From positions 62,001-126,000 of the forward strand of contig QEVG01000002.1 in assembly GCA_003576905.1 (NCBI GenBank): DNA of 64,000 nt, given 5' to 3'. The notes beneath the pieces were generated by a model. That model did not search any database. It was not told where the DNA came from and saw only the letters and a program-made list of their open reading frames with translations. Position numbers and translations under genes: made by a program. This DNA comes from Planctomycetota bacterium (GTDB lineage Bacteria > Planctomycetota > Phycisphaerae > UBA1845 > UTPLA1). Below are positions 34,362 through 43,231 of the stretch, one piece after another (position 1 is the stretch's first letter; every line of letters begins with the position of its first letter).

Positions 34362-35333
34362 TCAGTCTGCCGGAGCCCTCCTCTGCGGCTGCTGTGCCAT
34401 AACTTTCGACGGCTGGGACGAGTCCGAAGTCGGCATGTCCCGGCAGAATGTCCGGGCGAGAAAGTCCACGATAACCGGCAGCGTGCGCTGGTTCTCGACG
34501 GAGTTAAAGTGCAAGCCCCACGCGTGCTTTCCGCCGGTGACTTTCACGAGCCGGGACTTAGTCCCGGCCTTCTCTAACGCCTCCGCCAGCGCGACCGCCT
34601 GCGCGTACACGACAACGCTGTCGCGGTCGCCGTGCAGGATCAGTACGGGCGGCGCGTCCGGGCGGACATGACTGATCGGCGACGCTTCGCGCCATGATTC
34701 CGGACTCTCCGGCGCCTTGCACCCCATGAACCCTTCGCAAAGGTAATGAACCACGGGGCCGCCACCTTCGCAGACGCTCACCAGGTCGGTCGGGCCGTAG
34801 ATGTCGATGACTGCCTGGATATCCGACCGCACGCCGGGATAGCTGTCGTCCTTGAAGACGGCGTGATCGCGCGCAAGACCGACCATGAGGGCCAGGTGCC
34901 CGCCGGCGGATTCGCCCCCCGCGGCGATCCGGTCCGGGTCAATGCCATATTCGCGGCACTTCGAACGCAGGAACTTGACCGAGGCGAGGGCGTCCTGCAC
35001 GGCGGCGGGGTAGGTCGCGCCATCCGTCCAGAGCCGGTAGCTGGCGGTTGCCGTGACATACCCCATCGAGGCAAGGAAACGGGCCAGGTCGCGCTCAAGA
35101 CTCCGGTCGCCATAGCCCCATCCTCCCCCGTGCCACAGCACGACGGCGGGGCGGCTCTGGCGGCCGTCCAGCGGAACAAATATGTCCATTTCCAACGGCT
35201 TCCCGCTGCGCCGCACGTATTCGACGGCCTCAAAGGATGCCGTCTCATAAAGCCCGACAGGCGGTCTGCTGCACGCGGAGAGGCTCAGAAGCAGGGCGAC
35301 GGTCGCAAAACACGGCCGGAAGCGGGATTTCAT
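34362..35333 (-). CDS. Alpha/beta-hydrolase esterase lipoprotein
   Basis: A 323-residue predicted lipoprotein (LLSLSAC, Cys near 20). The hydrolase core has oxyanion-hole motif WHGGGWGYGDRS, nucleophile elbow GGESAGGHLAL, acid LILHGDRDSVV and His in TGGKHAWGL, as in hormone-sensitive-lipase / feruloyl-esterase-like BD-FAE enzymes. These cleave short acyl or acetyl esters, often on polysaccharides. ATG 35333 precedes a normal signal peptide; the frame continues upstream without meaning. Confidence 0.88.
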   Translation of the reverse strand: MKSRFRPCFATVALLLSLSACSRPPVGLYETASFEAVEYVRRSGKPLEMDIFVPLDGRQSRPAVVLWHGGGWGYGDRSLERDLARFLASMGYVTATASYRLWTDGATYPAAVQDALASVKFLRSKCREYGIDPDRIAAGGESAGGHLALMVGLARDHAVFKDDSYPGVRSDIQAVIDIYGPTDLVSVCEGGGPVVHYLCEGFMGCKAPESPESWREASPISHVRPDAPPVLILHGDRDSVVVYAQAVALAEALEKAGTKSRLVKVTGGKHAWGLHFNSVENQRTLPVIVDFLARTFCRDMPTSDSSQPSKVMAQQPQRRAPAD

Positions 35334-35418
35334 GGGCGGGCAATCCAGGCGGGGAGAACACGGTGGCCGGGCGTTTGCATCGCCGGCTTGGCGGCCGCGT
35401 GACTTCCCCGGAGGGATT

Positions 35419-36339
35419 TCAAGCCCCGGCGGCGACTCTGGCAAGCCGCAGGCGACCGAGGCAGTAATTCGCAAGGACGCGCCATGGATTGGCAAGGGTC
35501 GGTTGAAGAAGGGCCGCGCGGAAAAGCTCCCGTCCGGCACGAGCCAGGTCGCCGTTTTCCAGATAGTGCATCCCCGTCCGCTCATGGACACGGGCCCGTG
35601 CCCGCCGCTTAAGTCGCCCCGTCGGGTCCGCCAGTTCGTAGAGCGCGGCATAGTCATGGATAAACCTGAGCATTTCGCGGCGATGTCGCTCCGGGTCTGT
35701 CCAGTGGGCCGGCCCCGGACGCTGCCGTACCAGCGGCTGTGGAAGAAGAAGCCCCTGAAACCGGGCGAGAAGCTCCACGGCGAGCCGCCGATCCTCCGCG
35801 GCCGCGCCCGCTGCGAATCCATTGACACTCAGAATCGCCTCGCGCCGGATAAGCAGCGAGGAACAGATCCCGGTAAAGATGTTCTTCACGAGGAGTTCCC
35901 GGCGCAGGATTGCCGGGTCGAGCGATCCCTCCCAGAAATGGTAGTGATAAGCCTGTTCTCGTTCGGACCAGGCCTGGACCGCCGTCACCGCGAAATCGGC
36001 CTCGGATTGCTGTTGAAGGGCGGCGAGCTGGGTCTCCAGCTTCGACGGTTCCCAGAGATCGTCCGCATCGAGGAAAGCCAGCCAGTCGCCATGCGACGAG
36101 GCAATGCCCGTGTTGCGCGCGGCGGACGCGCCCGCGTTCTCCTGGCGGAGGTATCGAACGGCCCTGCCAATCGTCCGGCAGACGTCCGCGGTTTGATCGC
36201 GGCTGCCGTCGTCGACGACAATGATTTCATCCGGCGGGACCGTCTGAGCCCGCACCGAGGCGATGGCATCGCCGAGGGTCGATGCCGAGTTGTAGCTCGG
36301 GATAATGACCGAAACGTATGCCCCGGAGAGGTCGCGCAT
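35419..36339 (-). CDS. Family 2 glycosyltransferase
   Basis: A 306-residue GT-A enzyme. SVIIPSYNSASTLGDAIASV opens the domain, followed by DEIIVVDDGSRD, NAGASAARNTGI and the DxD-type motif LAFLDADDLWEPSK. The C-terminal quarter is helical with a TPR-like stretch (LENGDLARAGRELFRAALLQP). It probably transfers a sugar from a nucleotide donor in surface polysaccharide synthesis. I start at the ATG (36339) just ahead of the first strand; earlier in-frame codons give a basic, unrelated extension. Confidence 0.88.
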   Translation of the reverse strand: MRDLSGAYVSVIIPSYNSASTLGDAIASVRAQTVPPDEIIVVDDGSRDQTADVCRTIGRAVRYLRQENAGASAARNTGIASSHGDWLAFLDADDLWEPSKLETQLAALQQQSEADFAVTAVQAWSEREQAYHYHFWEGSLDPAILRRELLVKNIFTGICSSLLIRREAILSVNGFAAGAAAEDRRLAVELLARFQGLLLPQPLVRQRPGPAHWTDPERHRREMLRFIHDYAALYELADPTGRLKRRARARVHERTGMHYLENGDLARAGRELFRAALLQPTLANPWRVLANYCLGRLRLARVAAGA

Positions 36340-36627
36340 ACAGATACATCGACGCGGCGAGGGGGCGGGTTCACTACGGCGTGATTTGCGCGAAAAAAGA
36401 GCGGCCTGCGCCCCAAAGATCCATCTTCGGAGCGGCAAGACCGCCGAAAAAACATCGGCGCGAATGCTCTTCCAGATGCAATCCTTGCGGGAACCCGACG
36501 CGTTCGCACGGCCGCGCCGCCTGAGCGAACGTCCGCACCCCTCCGTAGGCGTCGGTAAAGAGAAAAATGCTGCTGATGAGGGCGATCGACCGTTTGCGCT
36601 CCGAAGGCGTCAGCCGCGACCCGTGAA

Positions 36628-37606
36628 CCCGCCGTGTTGCCACCGGCGGGCCAATCCCTCATGGGCTTGCGATCTCGTTCAGAGTCCGATGCGGTCGATT
36701 GGTATCACGGATTGTGGTTTCGCGATCCCACTTCGCCGTTACCATTTGGCCCGGCCGGGTGGTCTTCCCAACCGACCGTCGCGTGCGGATGGGTTTAATA
36801 TCCGCCTGCGCACCTCTCGTCGAGTTTCGCCGCCCTCCAGGGCCTTTCCGGGTCGAGCTCAGCCGCATCCTCTCGGATCCGGCACCTTCCCTGCGCTTTT
36901 GTTCCCTTTGGCACATGCGGCCCGCGAGGTCCGGTTCACACGGGCTTTGCCTGCCCGCCACCTTCCGCCCTCAGGGTTTGGATACCCTCTCGACGGTTTG
37001 CTCCCTCGCGTGCCTTGCCCACCGTGTTTCAGGCCGGCAGCACCTGTGGGATTCTCCCCTCGGAGCCTTCTCCTCCAGACAGGTCGCTCCGGCGTTACCA
37101 CCGCAGCACGCCCCGCTTGCCGTTACACACGAGACCCTCATCGCCGCGCCGAAGCACGGCCAAGCCGAATCCCGCAGCCCGGTTGCCGGGTACTTCCTGC
37201 CAAGAGTCCCTCGCAAGAACGCGGGTGTTTAGCCTGCGTCTTGCCGGATGCTCCCTTGGGCTTTGCCCTCCCAGGGGTCTTGGGCGGCGACCTTGGCCGG
37301 GATTTCGCCCAGCCTCCTCCCACGCGCTTCTGAGTGATACCGGGTTGCCCCGAATCACCCGTCCGCGCCTCGGAGTCTCAATCAGCCGACGCTTAGGTCC
37401 GGCCCGGTGGGCCGGACACCCCTCTCAGGGTTTTCGCGCCTCAACGTCCCTGGCATTCAACCGCATCGCCGGCCCGGGCTATGTGTTCACCTTGCGGGTC
37501 GCTCCGCGGTGCCGCGAAGCCGCCGCCCGTTCCTTGGGCCGACCTGGGTTTACCGAGGTTGTCAGGGCCGCTGATCGGCGCCGATCAAGCGCCACTCATC
37601 AGTAGC
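36628..37606 (-). ncRNA. Candidate large structured non-coding RNA (about 1 kb), class unknown
   Basis: No reading frame here looks like protein: the frames give Arg/Pro/Ser-rich sequence with no domain. On the minus strand the region is dense in hairpins with A-rich, GNRA-like loops: CGGG-GCAA-CCCG (37341-37352) flanked by GTGAT/ATCAC; a GCAA hairpin with 9 bp and one bulge (36628-36650); C-UUCG-G (37144-37159); 9-bp GTCCGGCCC/GGGCCGGAC (37397-37417); CCCGG/CCGGG (37178-37190); GGGC/GCCC (37258-37268); CGGGC/GCCCG (36941-36957); AGGGT/ACCCT (36973-36988); and a 16-base palindrome near the 5' end (37572-37587). A promoter lies just upstream. Both ends are approximate. RNase P, tmRNA, SRP and group II intron signatures were not found. 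Confidence 0.6.
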
Positions 37607-37612
37607 AATTCG

Positions 37613-37640
37613 AACATACCCCATGATTCCCCTGCGTCAA
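37613..37640 (-). promoter_or_regulatory. Sigma70-type promoter of the candidate RNA
   Basis: On the minus strand TTGACG (37640-37635), a 16-base spacer and TATGTT (37618-37613). Transcription would start near 37606, exactly where the hairpin-rich region begins. It points away from rnpA, whose start lies 265 bases to the right. Confidence 0.5.
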
Positions 37641-37904
37641 CGAAAAACGGTCGAACGGCGAGATTCACAGGGGGGCTGCCCCGACTTACGGCAAGGGCGC
37701 GGCGCGCAAGTGCCGTTCTCCGGGAACCAAACTGCGCCGGCACGCGCCGCAAATTTTTCAAGCAATCTTCGCGGTTTTTTGTTCTTCACAGGCTGCGAGT
37801 CCCACGCCGTCGGCACATTTCGCATCTTTTCCACGAAAACTCACCGTAACTCACACCTTTTGCACATTTTCCTTTCCGCGGGTATTCATCCCTCGGAGCG
37901 ACCC

Positions 37905-38297
37905 GTGAGCAACACGAAGCAGACGCGATACAAGTTTCCTCGCACCTGCCGCCTGGCGGGCCGGCGCAACTTCGCACGCGTCTTCGCCGCGAAGTGCAGC
38001 GCGTCCAACCGGCTTCTGGTCATTTACGCCGCGGCGAATGACCTGCCGCACCCGCGTCTGGGGCTGTCCGTGGGCCGTCGGCTTGGCACCGCCGTTCAGC
38101 GCAATCGCATCAAGCGCCTGCTGCGCGAGGCCTTTCGGCTGGAGCTTCGCCGGCTGCCGGGAGGGTACGATTTGGTCTGCATTCCGCGGGGAGACGAGGG
38201 CGCCACTTTGGACGCCTTTCGCTCGGCGCTGGTGAATGTGTCGCAAAAAGCGATTACGCGTTACGAGGCATGGGCCCGCGCGCGAGAATCACCGTAA
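37905..38297 (+). CDS. rnpA: Ribonuclease P protein component
   Basis: A 130-residue basic protein that assists RNase P RNA in tRNA 5' processing. FPRTCRLAGRRNFARVFA at the start and the RNR signature in GRRLGTAVQRNRIKRLLREAFR are diagnostic. GTG 37905 is preceded by GGAG at proper distance; the frame extends upstream but without family similarity. I do not see rpmH (ribosomal protein L34), which usually precedes rnpA, in the 300 bases upstream, nor yidD/yidC downstream. So this rnpA is outside its usual context. Confidence 0.93.
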   Translation: MSNTKQTRYKFPRTCRLAGRRNFARVFAAKCSASNRLLVIYAAANDLPHPRLGLSVGRRLGTAVQRNRIKRLLREAFRLELRRLPGGYDLVCIPRGDEGATLDAFRSALVNVSQKAITRYEAWARARESP

Positions 38298-38353
38298 GCG
38301 CGAATGGGCCGCGTCGCCTGCATTGCAAACAGCGTGGGTGACGGGTCCGAAGA

Positions 38354-38851
38354 CTAGGGATTCGCCGGGACGCGAATCTCCGCCGGTCGCGGGGCCTGCC
38401 GGACCATCCCGCCGGGCGGGCCGGACGGTGACATACGGGAGACATCCGGCGAGACCGCGGGGGCCGGCGTGTGGGATTCAATCGACGGCATGGGCCGGCG
38501 CTGGGCGGCCTCGGCCGCGGCCTGCCCGACGATGACGTTTCCGACGAAGATGGCGCCGTCGTTGATCTCCAGCCGCGTGGTGCGCAGGTCGCCCTCGACT
38601 TTGGCCGTGGCAAGTAGGTGCAGCTTTTCGCTGACGATCAGGTTGCCCTTGCACTCGCCTTCGACCTTTACGTTTGAAGCCTCGACGTTGGCCGAGACTT
38701 TCGCGCCCTCGGCGACGTGGAGCGTCCCCTTCGACTTGATATGGCCGTCGAACGCACCCTCGATCCGCACTCCTTTTTCAAAGCTGAGTTCCCCCTTGAA
38801 TCGTGCGTCCGAACCTATGATGGTGGGAAACTCCCCGTTCATTTCGGCCAT
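38354..38851 (-). CDS. Bactofilin family protein
   Basis: A 165-residue protein with the bactofilin (DUF583) beta-helix: TIIGSDARFKGELSFEKGVRIEG, HIKSKGTLHVAEGAKVSANVE, VEGECKGNLIVSEKLHLLATA. It is followed by a Pro-rich disordered tail of about 45 residues. Bactofilins form filaments at the cytoplasmic membrane that organise cell shape and wall enzymes. ATG 38851 has CGGAGGT in front. It converges with rnpA. Confidence 0.9.
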   Translation of the reverse strand: MAEMNGEFPTIIGSDARFKGELSFEKGVRIEGAFDGHIKSKGTLHVAEGAKVSANVEASNVKVEGECKGNLIVSEKLHLLATAKVEGDLRTTRLEINDGAIFVGNVIVGQAAAEAAQRRPMPSIESHTPAPAVSPDVSRMSPSGPPGGMVRQAPRPAEIRVPANP

Positions 38852-39221
38852 ACCTCCGAGACCTCCTCGCGTGCGCCGCGACAGCGCGGCGGGTGATACT
38901 ATCGTCTGAACTTTCCGACCGACCTTGGCCGTGGACCCCCATCCGTGGAGAGGGGGCAGTATATCCGAGGCGGCCCGCAAAAACAAACGAGCGGTCGACG
39001 TGTCCTTACGTGCACCCTTGTAATATCGCCGCAACTTGCACAACGAAAATCCGCAGCCGGCCTTGCTCTACGTCGATATCCTGTGAATTGTTCGCCGGGG
39101 AAGCGCAGAAGCTGTGATTTTCCGTCCTCGACGTGAGAAAACCGGTGCATTCCCGCTTTCGCGGCGCGCCGTTCCGCCGCGGCTTGCGGTTCCGGTTCCC
39201 GGCGCGCCCCGGAGCAGCCCG
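38852..39221 (-). other. Intergenic region upstream of the bactofilin gene
   Basis: About 370 bases with no gene I can support. A possible minus-strand promoter is TTGTTT, 17-base spacer, TATACT (38986-38958): a good -10 and a poor -35. It would drive the bactofilin gene with a leader of about 100 bases. The rest, toward 39221, is GC-rich with small inverted repeats only. Confidence 0.35.
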
Positions 39222-39770
39222 TTAGCGGCCCCAGTTTTCGGGGGGCTCGCTCTGCTGCCACGACCGCTCCCGCGCGGGCGGGGCATTGGCGAACTCCGCG
39301 ACGTTGAGGTCGCAACGGGGAATGACCGCGATGCAGTACGGACTGGCCATTACCGTCGGCACACCCGGAGCGGGAGCCGTCACAACGGTCTCCACCCGGA
39401 GCACGCCGCCGTCACGCCAGACTCGGCGAATATCGATGGAGTATTGATCTGAAATAACTCGGCCCAGAGTGACTACAAGAAGCATTTCGCTGCTGAAGTC
39501 GACGGGGACATCCGCCAGCGGAATCTGGGCCAGCGTCGCCAGATCTCGTACCGCTACTTGCATCGCCCGCGTTTCATGAGAATGGGTGCCGTGCATCTTG
39601 TGAAGAATCGGTACGTCCTCTCCCGGTGCCGGCAGAATACCCGTCGTTTGTCGTGGTTTGTGACAGCCCGCGAGGCCGCAAAGAACAATCATAACCAGCC
39701 GGCCTCGAACATCGCGGGTTCGGAGACAGGTCCGCGCGACTCCGCCGGAAGAATAGACGCCTGATAACAT
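39222..39770 (-). CDS. PrcB-like C-terminal domain protein, probable lipoprotein
   Basis: A 182-residue protein. The hydrophobic start LVMIVLCGLAGCHK looks like a lipoprotein signal with the Cys after LAG, though the stretch ahead of it is unusually long. The C-terminal half (DFSSEMLLVVTLGRVISDQYSIDIRRVWRDGG ... SPYCIAVIPR) fits the PrcB_C domain, which was first seen in a protease-complex subunit of spirochaetes. The true start is uncertain; ATG 39770 is used because no better one is found. Function unknown. Confidence 0.65.
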   Translation of the reverse strand: MLSGVYSSGGVARTCLRTRDVRGRLVMIVLCGLAGCHKPRQTTGILPAPGEDVPILHKMHGTHSHETRAMQVAVRDLATLAQIPLADVPVDFSSEMLLVVTLGRVISDQYSIDIRRVWRDGGVLRVETVVTAPAPGVPTVMASPYCIAVIPRCDLNVAEFANAPPARERSWQQSEPPENWGR

Positions 39771-39882
39771 GCAGTTCGTTCTCTGGAGCTTGGGTTGCAT
39801 ATTCAGATATTACAAGCATTTAGTGCCGTCCGGGCAACGGCCGGCGTTGACCTTTCCCGTCGCCGCAGGTTACCATCGAGGG

Positions 39883-40485
39883 GTGAAGTCCTGCGCTGTT
39901 TTCATTCTGTTTACCGGGCTGGTCTGGGCACGACAGGGGTTGCCCCCGTCGGGCGGACTGCCCGTTCGCGAGGGGGGCCGGTTTGCAATGAACGGCGGGG
40001 TGGCCGGGTCGCAGAGCGGACCAAGCCAGGGTCGGCGGAGCCGTGCCTCGGGAGACGGTCGCCTGCGCGCCCGCGACTTGCCCGACGCGGCCCAGCAGGT
40101 CAGGGCAGCGCTGGCCGCCGGAGACATTGAGAAGGCGACACGGCTGGTCGATCGTGCCCGAGGCGTGTTTGAGTCCACGCGGCCCTCGATCAAGTCCGAG
40201 GACATCGCCGACTGGCGGATCCTCGACGCGAAGATTCAGTTGCAACTGAAGCGCTATGAGGCCGCGGGCCTCGCCGCCATGAAAGTGGTGATTCTCCAGC
40301 CGGACAGCCCGCGTGTCGCGGAGGGATTGTGCCTGACCGGCGAAGCCTACGAGGGCCTGGGCCGGCCGGAGAAGGCGGCGAGTCTCTTCCGCGAATGCAT
40401 GAACACAAAGCGGGTGGATCCGGAAGTGCGTCGCCGCGCCGAGGCGGGTCTGGCGCGCCTCAAGGGGAAGGTGCCTTCAAAATGA
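39883..40485 (+). CDS. Secreted TPR-containing protein
   Basis: A 200-residue protein with an N-terminal hydrophobic export segment (CAVFILFTGLVWARQG), a low-complexity linker and a C-terminal helical region with TPR-like repeats (AAQQVRAALAAGDIEKATRLVDRA; VAEGLCLTGEAYEGLGRPEKAASLFREC). It likely serves as a protein-binding module. Its stop overlaps the miaB start as ATGA. GTG 39883 is the best start because the signal segment follows at once. Confidence 0.7.
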   Translation: MKSCAVFILFTGLVWARQGLPPSGGLPVREGGRFAMNGGVAGSQSGPSQGRRSRASGDGRLRARDLPDAAQQVRAALAAGDIEKATRLVDRARGVFESTRPSIKSEDIADWRILDAKIQLQLKRYEAAGLAAMKVVILQPDSPRVAEGLCLTGEAYEGLGRPEKAASLFRECMNTKRVDPEVRRRAEAGLARLKGKVPSK

Positions 40486-42020
40486 CACTCCCCCGCACGG
40501 TCTATCTCGAAACAATGGGATGCCAGATGAACGCCCTCGACAGCGAGCTGGTCATGGGCGAGTTGCTGTCCCGCGGATTCCGCCCGACCGACGACCTGGA
40601 TGCCGCCGAGCTGGTCATCCTGAACACCTGCAGCGTCCGCCAGCACGCCGAGGACAAGGTCTATTCCCGTCTCGGCCACCTCAAAAGCGTCCGGGGACGA
40701 CGCCCGGACCAGGTCGTCGCCGTCATCGGCTGCATGGCCGAGCGCGATGGCGACGGACTCCTGGCGAAGATGCCGCACGTCGACATTCTCTGCGGGCCCG
40801 GCGAGCTGCATCGCCTACCGGGTCTCCTCGACGATGTCCGCGATCGGCGCGGCCCGGCGGTCGCCCTTTCCGGCCGCCTGCGCGCCCACAGCACGCCCGT
40901 TCGTCATGCCGGAGCGCACGAAGACCTCGAGGCGCTGGACAGTGGACGGGTTTTCAACCTCTCGTCCCACGTGGACACGCCGAAAATCTTCGGCCGTCAC
41001 CAGGCCTACGTCCGCATCACCCGGGGCTGCAACAAGTACTGCTCCTTCTGTGTCGTGCCTTACACGCGCGGGCCCGAAGCGCATCGGCCGCCGGAACAGA
41101 TCGTGGCGGAAGTCCGCCGGCTGGCCCAGGCGGGTGTCATGGAAGTGACTCTGCTCGGGCAGACCGTTAACCATTATCATTACCGGGAGCCGGGCCGCCC
41201 GTCGACGAGCTTTGCGGAACTCTTGCGCCGCGTTCACGACGAAGTGCCCGAACTGCCCCGGCTCCGCTTCGTGACGAGTTACCCGCGCGATTTCACCGAC
41301 GAAGCCCTCGCCGTCATGGCGGAATCGCCGCGCATCTGCCGCTACCTGCATATCCCGGCACAGAGCGGGAGCAACGCCGTCCTGAAGCGGATGAACCGCG
41401 GATACACCGTCGAGGAATACCGCCGCCTGCTCGACCGCGCCCGGGCCATGATGCCGGACATCTGTATCGCGGGCGACATGATCGTCGGCTTCTGCGGAGA
41501 AACGGAGGCGGACTTCCGGCAGAGCCTCGATCTGCTCCGATATGCCCGGTACAAGAACTGTTTCATCTTCAAATACTCGCCCCGCCCCGGCACGCACGCC
41601 GACGAGCGCCTCTCCGACGATGTGCCCGAGGAGGTCAAGCGCCGCCGCAACAACGACATGCTGGCCGTGCAGGCCGAGATCAACCTGGCCGGCCATCGCG
41701 CGATGATGGATAGCGTCATCGACGTGCTCGTCGAGGGCAGGAGCAAGCGCGCTCTTAAGATGCAGGAATCAGAGCAGTCGCGCGGTGAGGAAGTCGATCC
41801 GACGGTCCGCGGGCCGGGCCAGCTGGTCGGCCGCACGTCGGGCGATCAGATCGTCGTGTTCGACGGCGATTCCGAACTGATTGGTCGATTCGCCCGCGTC
41901 CGGATCGTCGCTGCGACGCCTTACACGCTGCACGGCACGCTGGAGGGCCCGGCGTCCGAGCCGGTGTCGGCCGCGCTGGCTCGTCAGCGCGGCATTCCGC
42001 TCGCGGTACTCGGCGCATAA
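40482..42020 (+). CDS. miaB: tRNA-2-methylthio-N6-dimethylallyladenosine synthase
   Basis: A 512-residue radical SAM methylthiotransferase. The N-terminal UPF0004 domain has three cluster Cys (ETMGCQMN, LNTCSV, IGCMAE). The radical SAM motif CNKYCSFC lies in ITRGCNKYCSFCVVPYTRG. A TRAM domain closes the protein (LVGRTSGDQIVVFDGD). It modifies A37 of tRNAs reading UNN codons. GCNKYCSFCVVPYTRGPE and the QMN spacing match MiaB rather than RimO or MtaB. Confidence 0.93.
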   Translation: MTLPRTVYLETMGCQMNALDSELVMGELLSRGFRPTDDLDAAELVILNTCSVRQHAEDKVYSRLGHLKSVRGRRPDQVVAVIGCMAERDGDGLLAKMPHVDILCGPGELHRLPGLLDDVRDRRGPAVALSGRLRAHSTPVRHAGAHEDLEALDSGRVFNLSSHVDTPKIFGRHQAYVRITRGCNKYCSFCVVPYTRGPEAHRPPEQIVAEVRRLAQAGVMEVTLLGQTVNHYHYREPGRPSTSFAELLRRVHDEVPELPRLRFVTSYPRDFTDEALAVMAESPRICRYLHIPAQSGSNAVLKRMNRGYTVEEYRRLLDRARAMMPDICIAGDMIVGFCGETEADFRQSLDLLRYARYKNCFIFKYSPRPGTHADERLSDDVPEEVKRRRNNDMLAVQAEINLAGHRAMMDSVIDVLVEGRSKRALKMQESEQSRGEEVDPTVRGPGQLVGRTSGDQIVVFDGDSELIGRFARVRIVAATPYTLHGTLEGPASEPVSAALARQRGIPLAVLGA

Positions 42021-42079
42021 CTGGTGAACCTCCCGCCGGCCCGGAGCCGGTCGAACGGGCTAAAATGCACAGGGATCCC

Positions 42080-43192
42080 ATGGCAGGCAGTCTTTCGATT
42101 CAGCAGTTTCTGGCGGCGATGAAAACGCACGGCGCGTCCGACCTGCACCTTAAGGCCGGGCTGCCGCCGACCTACCGCGTCGGCGGACACCTGCGCTCCA
42201 TCAATATCCCCGCGCTCTCCGGCGACGACATCGAACGGATCATCAACCCGATCATCCCGGCCGGCCGTCGCGAATTTTACGATCAATACGGAGACCTGGA
42301 CTTTGCCACCGAACTGCCCGACGGCGACCGCTTCCGCGTAAACATCTTTCGCGCCGGCGGAAAGATGAACTCCGCCATCCGCCGGGTGAATTCAAAAATC
42401 CCCTCGTTTGAGGAACTGCTCCTTCCCCCGGTCTATCGCAAGCTGATTGACAACACCAACGAGGGGATCATCATCGTCTGCGGCGTGACCGGCTCGGGCA
42501 AGAGCACCACGCTCGCCTCGATGATCGAGCACATAAACGAGACGCGCCACGAGAACATCGTGACCATCGAAGACCCGGTGGAGTACCTGTTTCGCCCGCG
42601 CAAGTGCATCATCAGCCAGCGCGAAATCGGCATCGACATCCCGGACTACGCCGAGGGGCTGAAGTACGTCGTCCGCCAGGACCCGGACACGCTCTTCATC
42701 GGCGAGATGCGCGACAAGTTCACCATGACCGCCGCCCTTCAGGCCGCAGAGACCGGCCACCTGGTCTTCGGGAGCCTTCACAGCGCCGACGCCATGCAGG
42801 CATTCGCCCGCATTCTCGAGTTCTTCCCGCGCACCGAGCACGAATTCGTCCGCGGCTCGCTCGCGAACAGCCTTCGCGCGATCTGCGCCCAGCGCCTCCT
42901 GCCGGGGGCGCACGAGGACAAGCCACTCGTTCCGGCGACGGAGGTGCTCGTGAACACGCCGACCTGCAGGGAGCTGATCCGCAAGGAACAGGACCAGGAC
43001 ATCCCGGCGCTTATCGCCTCCAGTGAAAAGGACGGCATGTGCAGCTTCACCTCGTCACTGGCCCGGCTGGTCGAGGAGGACATGGTCTTCATGGACGTGG
43101 CGCTCCAGTTCGCCCCCAACGCCGAGGCCCTCTCCAGCCGCCTCCGCGGGATCACGACGGCCGCGAGCACCATGGTTCACCGTACGCGGTAA
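42080..43192 (+). CDS. pilT: Twitching motility / pilus retraction ATPase
   Basis: A 370-residue hexameric ATPase. An N-terminal PAS-like domain (HGASDLHLKAGLPPTYRVGG) precedes Walker A GVTGSGKSTT, Asp box VTIEDPVEYLF, Walker B DTLFIGEMRD and the His-box region GSLHSADAMQAF. It depolymerises pili and so powers retraction. It lacks the tetracysteine motif of the assembly ATPase. It lies 29 kb from the pilus cluster. An ATG at 42065 is possible; CAGGGA fits 42080 better. The AIRNLIRE-type C-terminal motif of classic PilT is not obvious, so PilU is an alternative. Confidence 0.88.
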   Translation: MAGSLSIQQFLAAMKTHGASDLHLKAGLPPTYRVGGHLRSINIPALSGDDIERIINPIIPAGRREFYDQYGDLDFATELPDGDRFRVNIFRAGGKMNSAIRRVNSKIPSFEELLLPPVYRKLIDNTNEGIIIVCGVTGSGKSTTLASMIEHINETRHENIVTIEDPVEYLFRPRKCIISQREIGIDIPDYAEGLKYVVRQDPDTLFIGEMRDKFTMTAALQAAETGHLVFGSLHSADAMQAFARILEFFPRTEHEFVRGSLANSLRAICAQRLLPGAHEDKPLVPATEVLVNTPTCRELIRKEQDQDIPALIASSEKDGMCSFTSSLARLVEEDMVFMDVALQFAPNAEALSSRLRGITTAASTMVHRTR

Positions 43193-43231
43193 GGACCTCC
43201 GCGCCGTCTCTGCAATGACCGAGGGTTACAG

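Noticed and set aside
37572-37600. A hammerhead ribozyme suggested by CTGATGAG at the 5' end of the candidate RNA
   Set aside because: The following GAAA and the third stem needed for the core are missing.
36305-37605. Open frames of 140-340 codons on both strands over the candidate RNA
   Set aside because: The products are rich in Arg, Pro and Ser, lack domains, and several overlapping frames are open at once, as expected for GC-rich structured RNA. Similar spurious proteins are common in databases over RNA loci.
36628-37606. RNase P RNA, tmRNA, SRP RNA or group II intron as identity of the candidate RNA
   Set aside because: The core motifs of these RNAs (RNase P GAGGAAAGTCCGGGC, tmRNA tag frame and TpsiC-like end, SRP GGAAG/AGCAGC, group II domain V) were not found.
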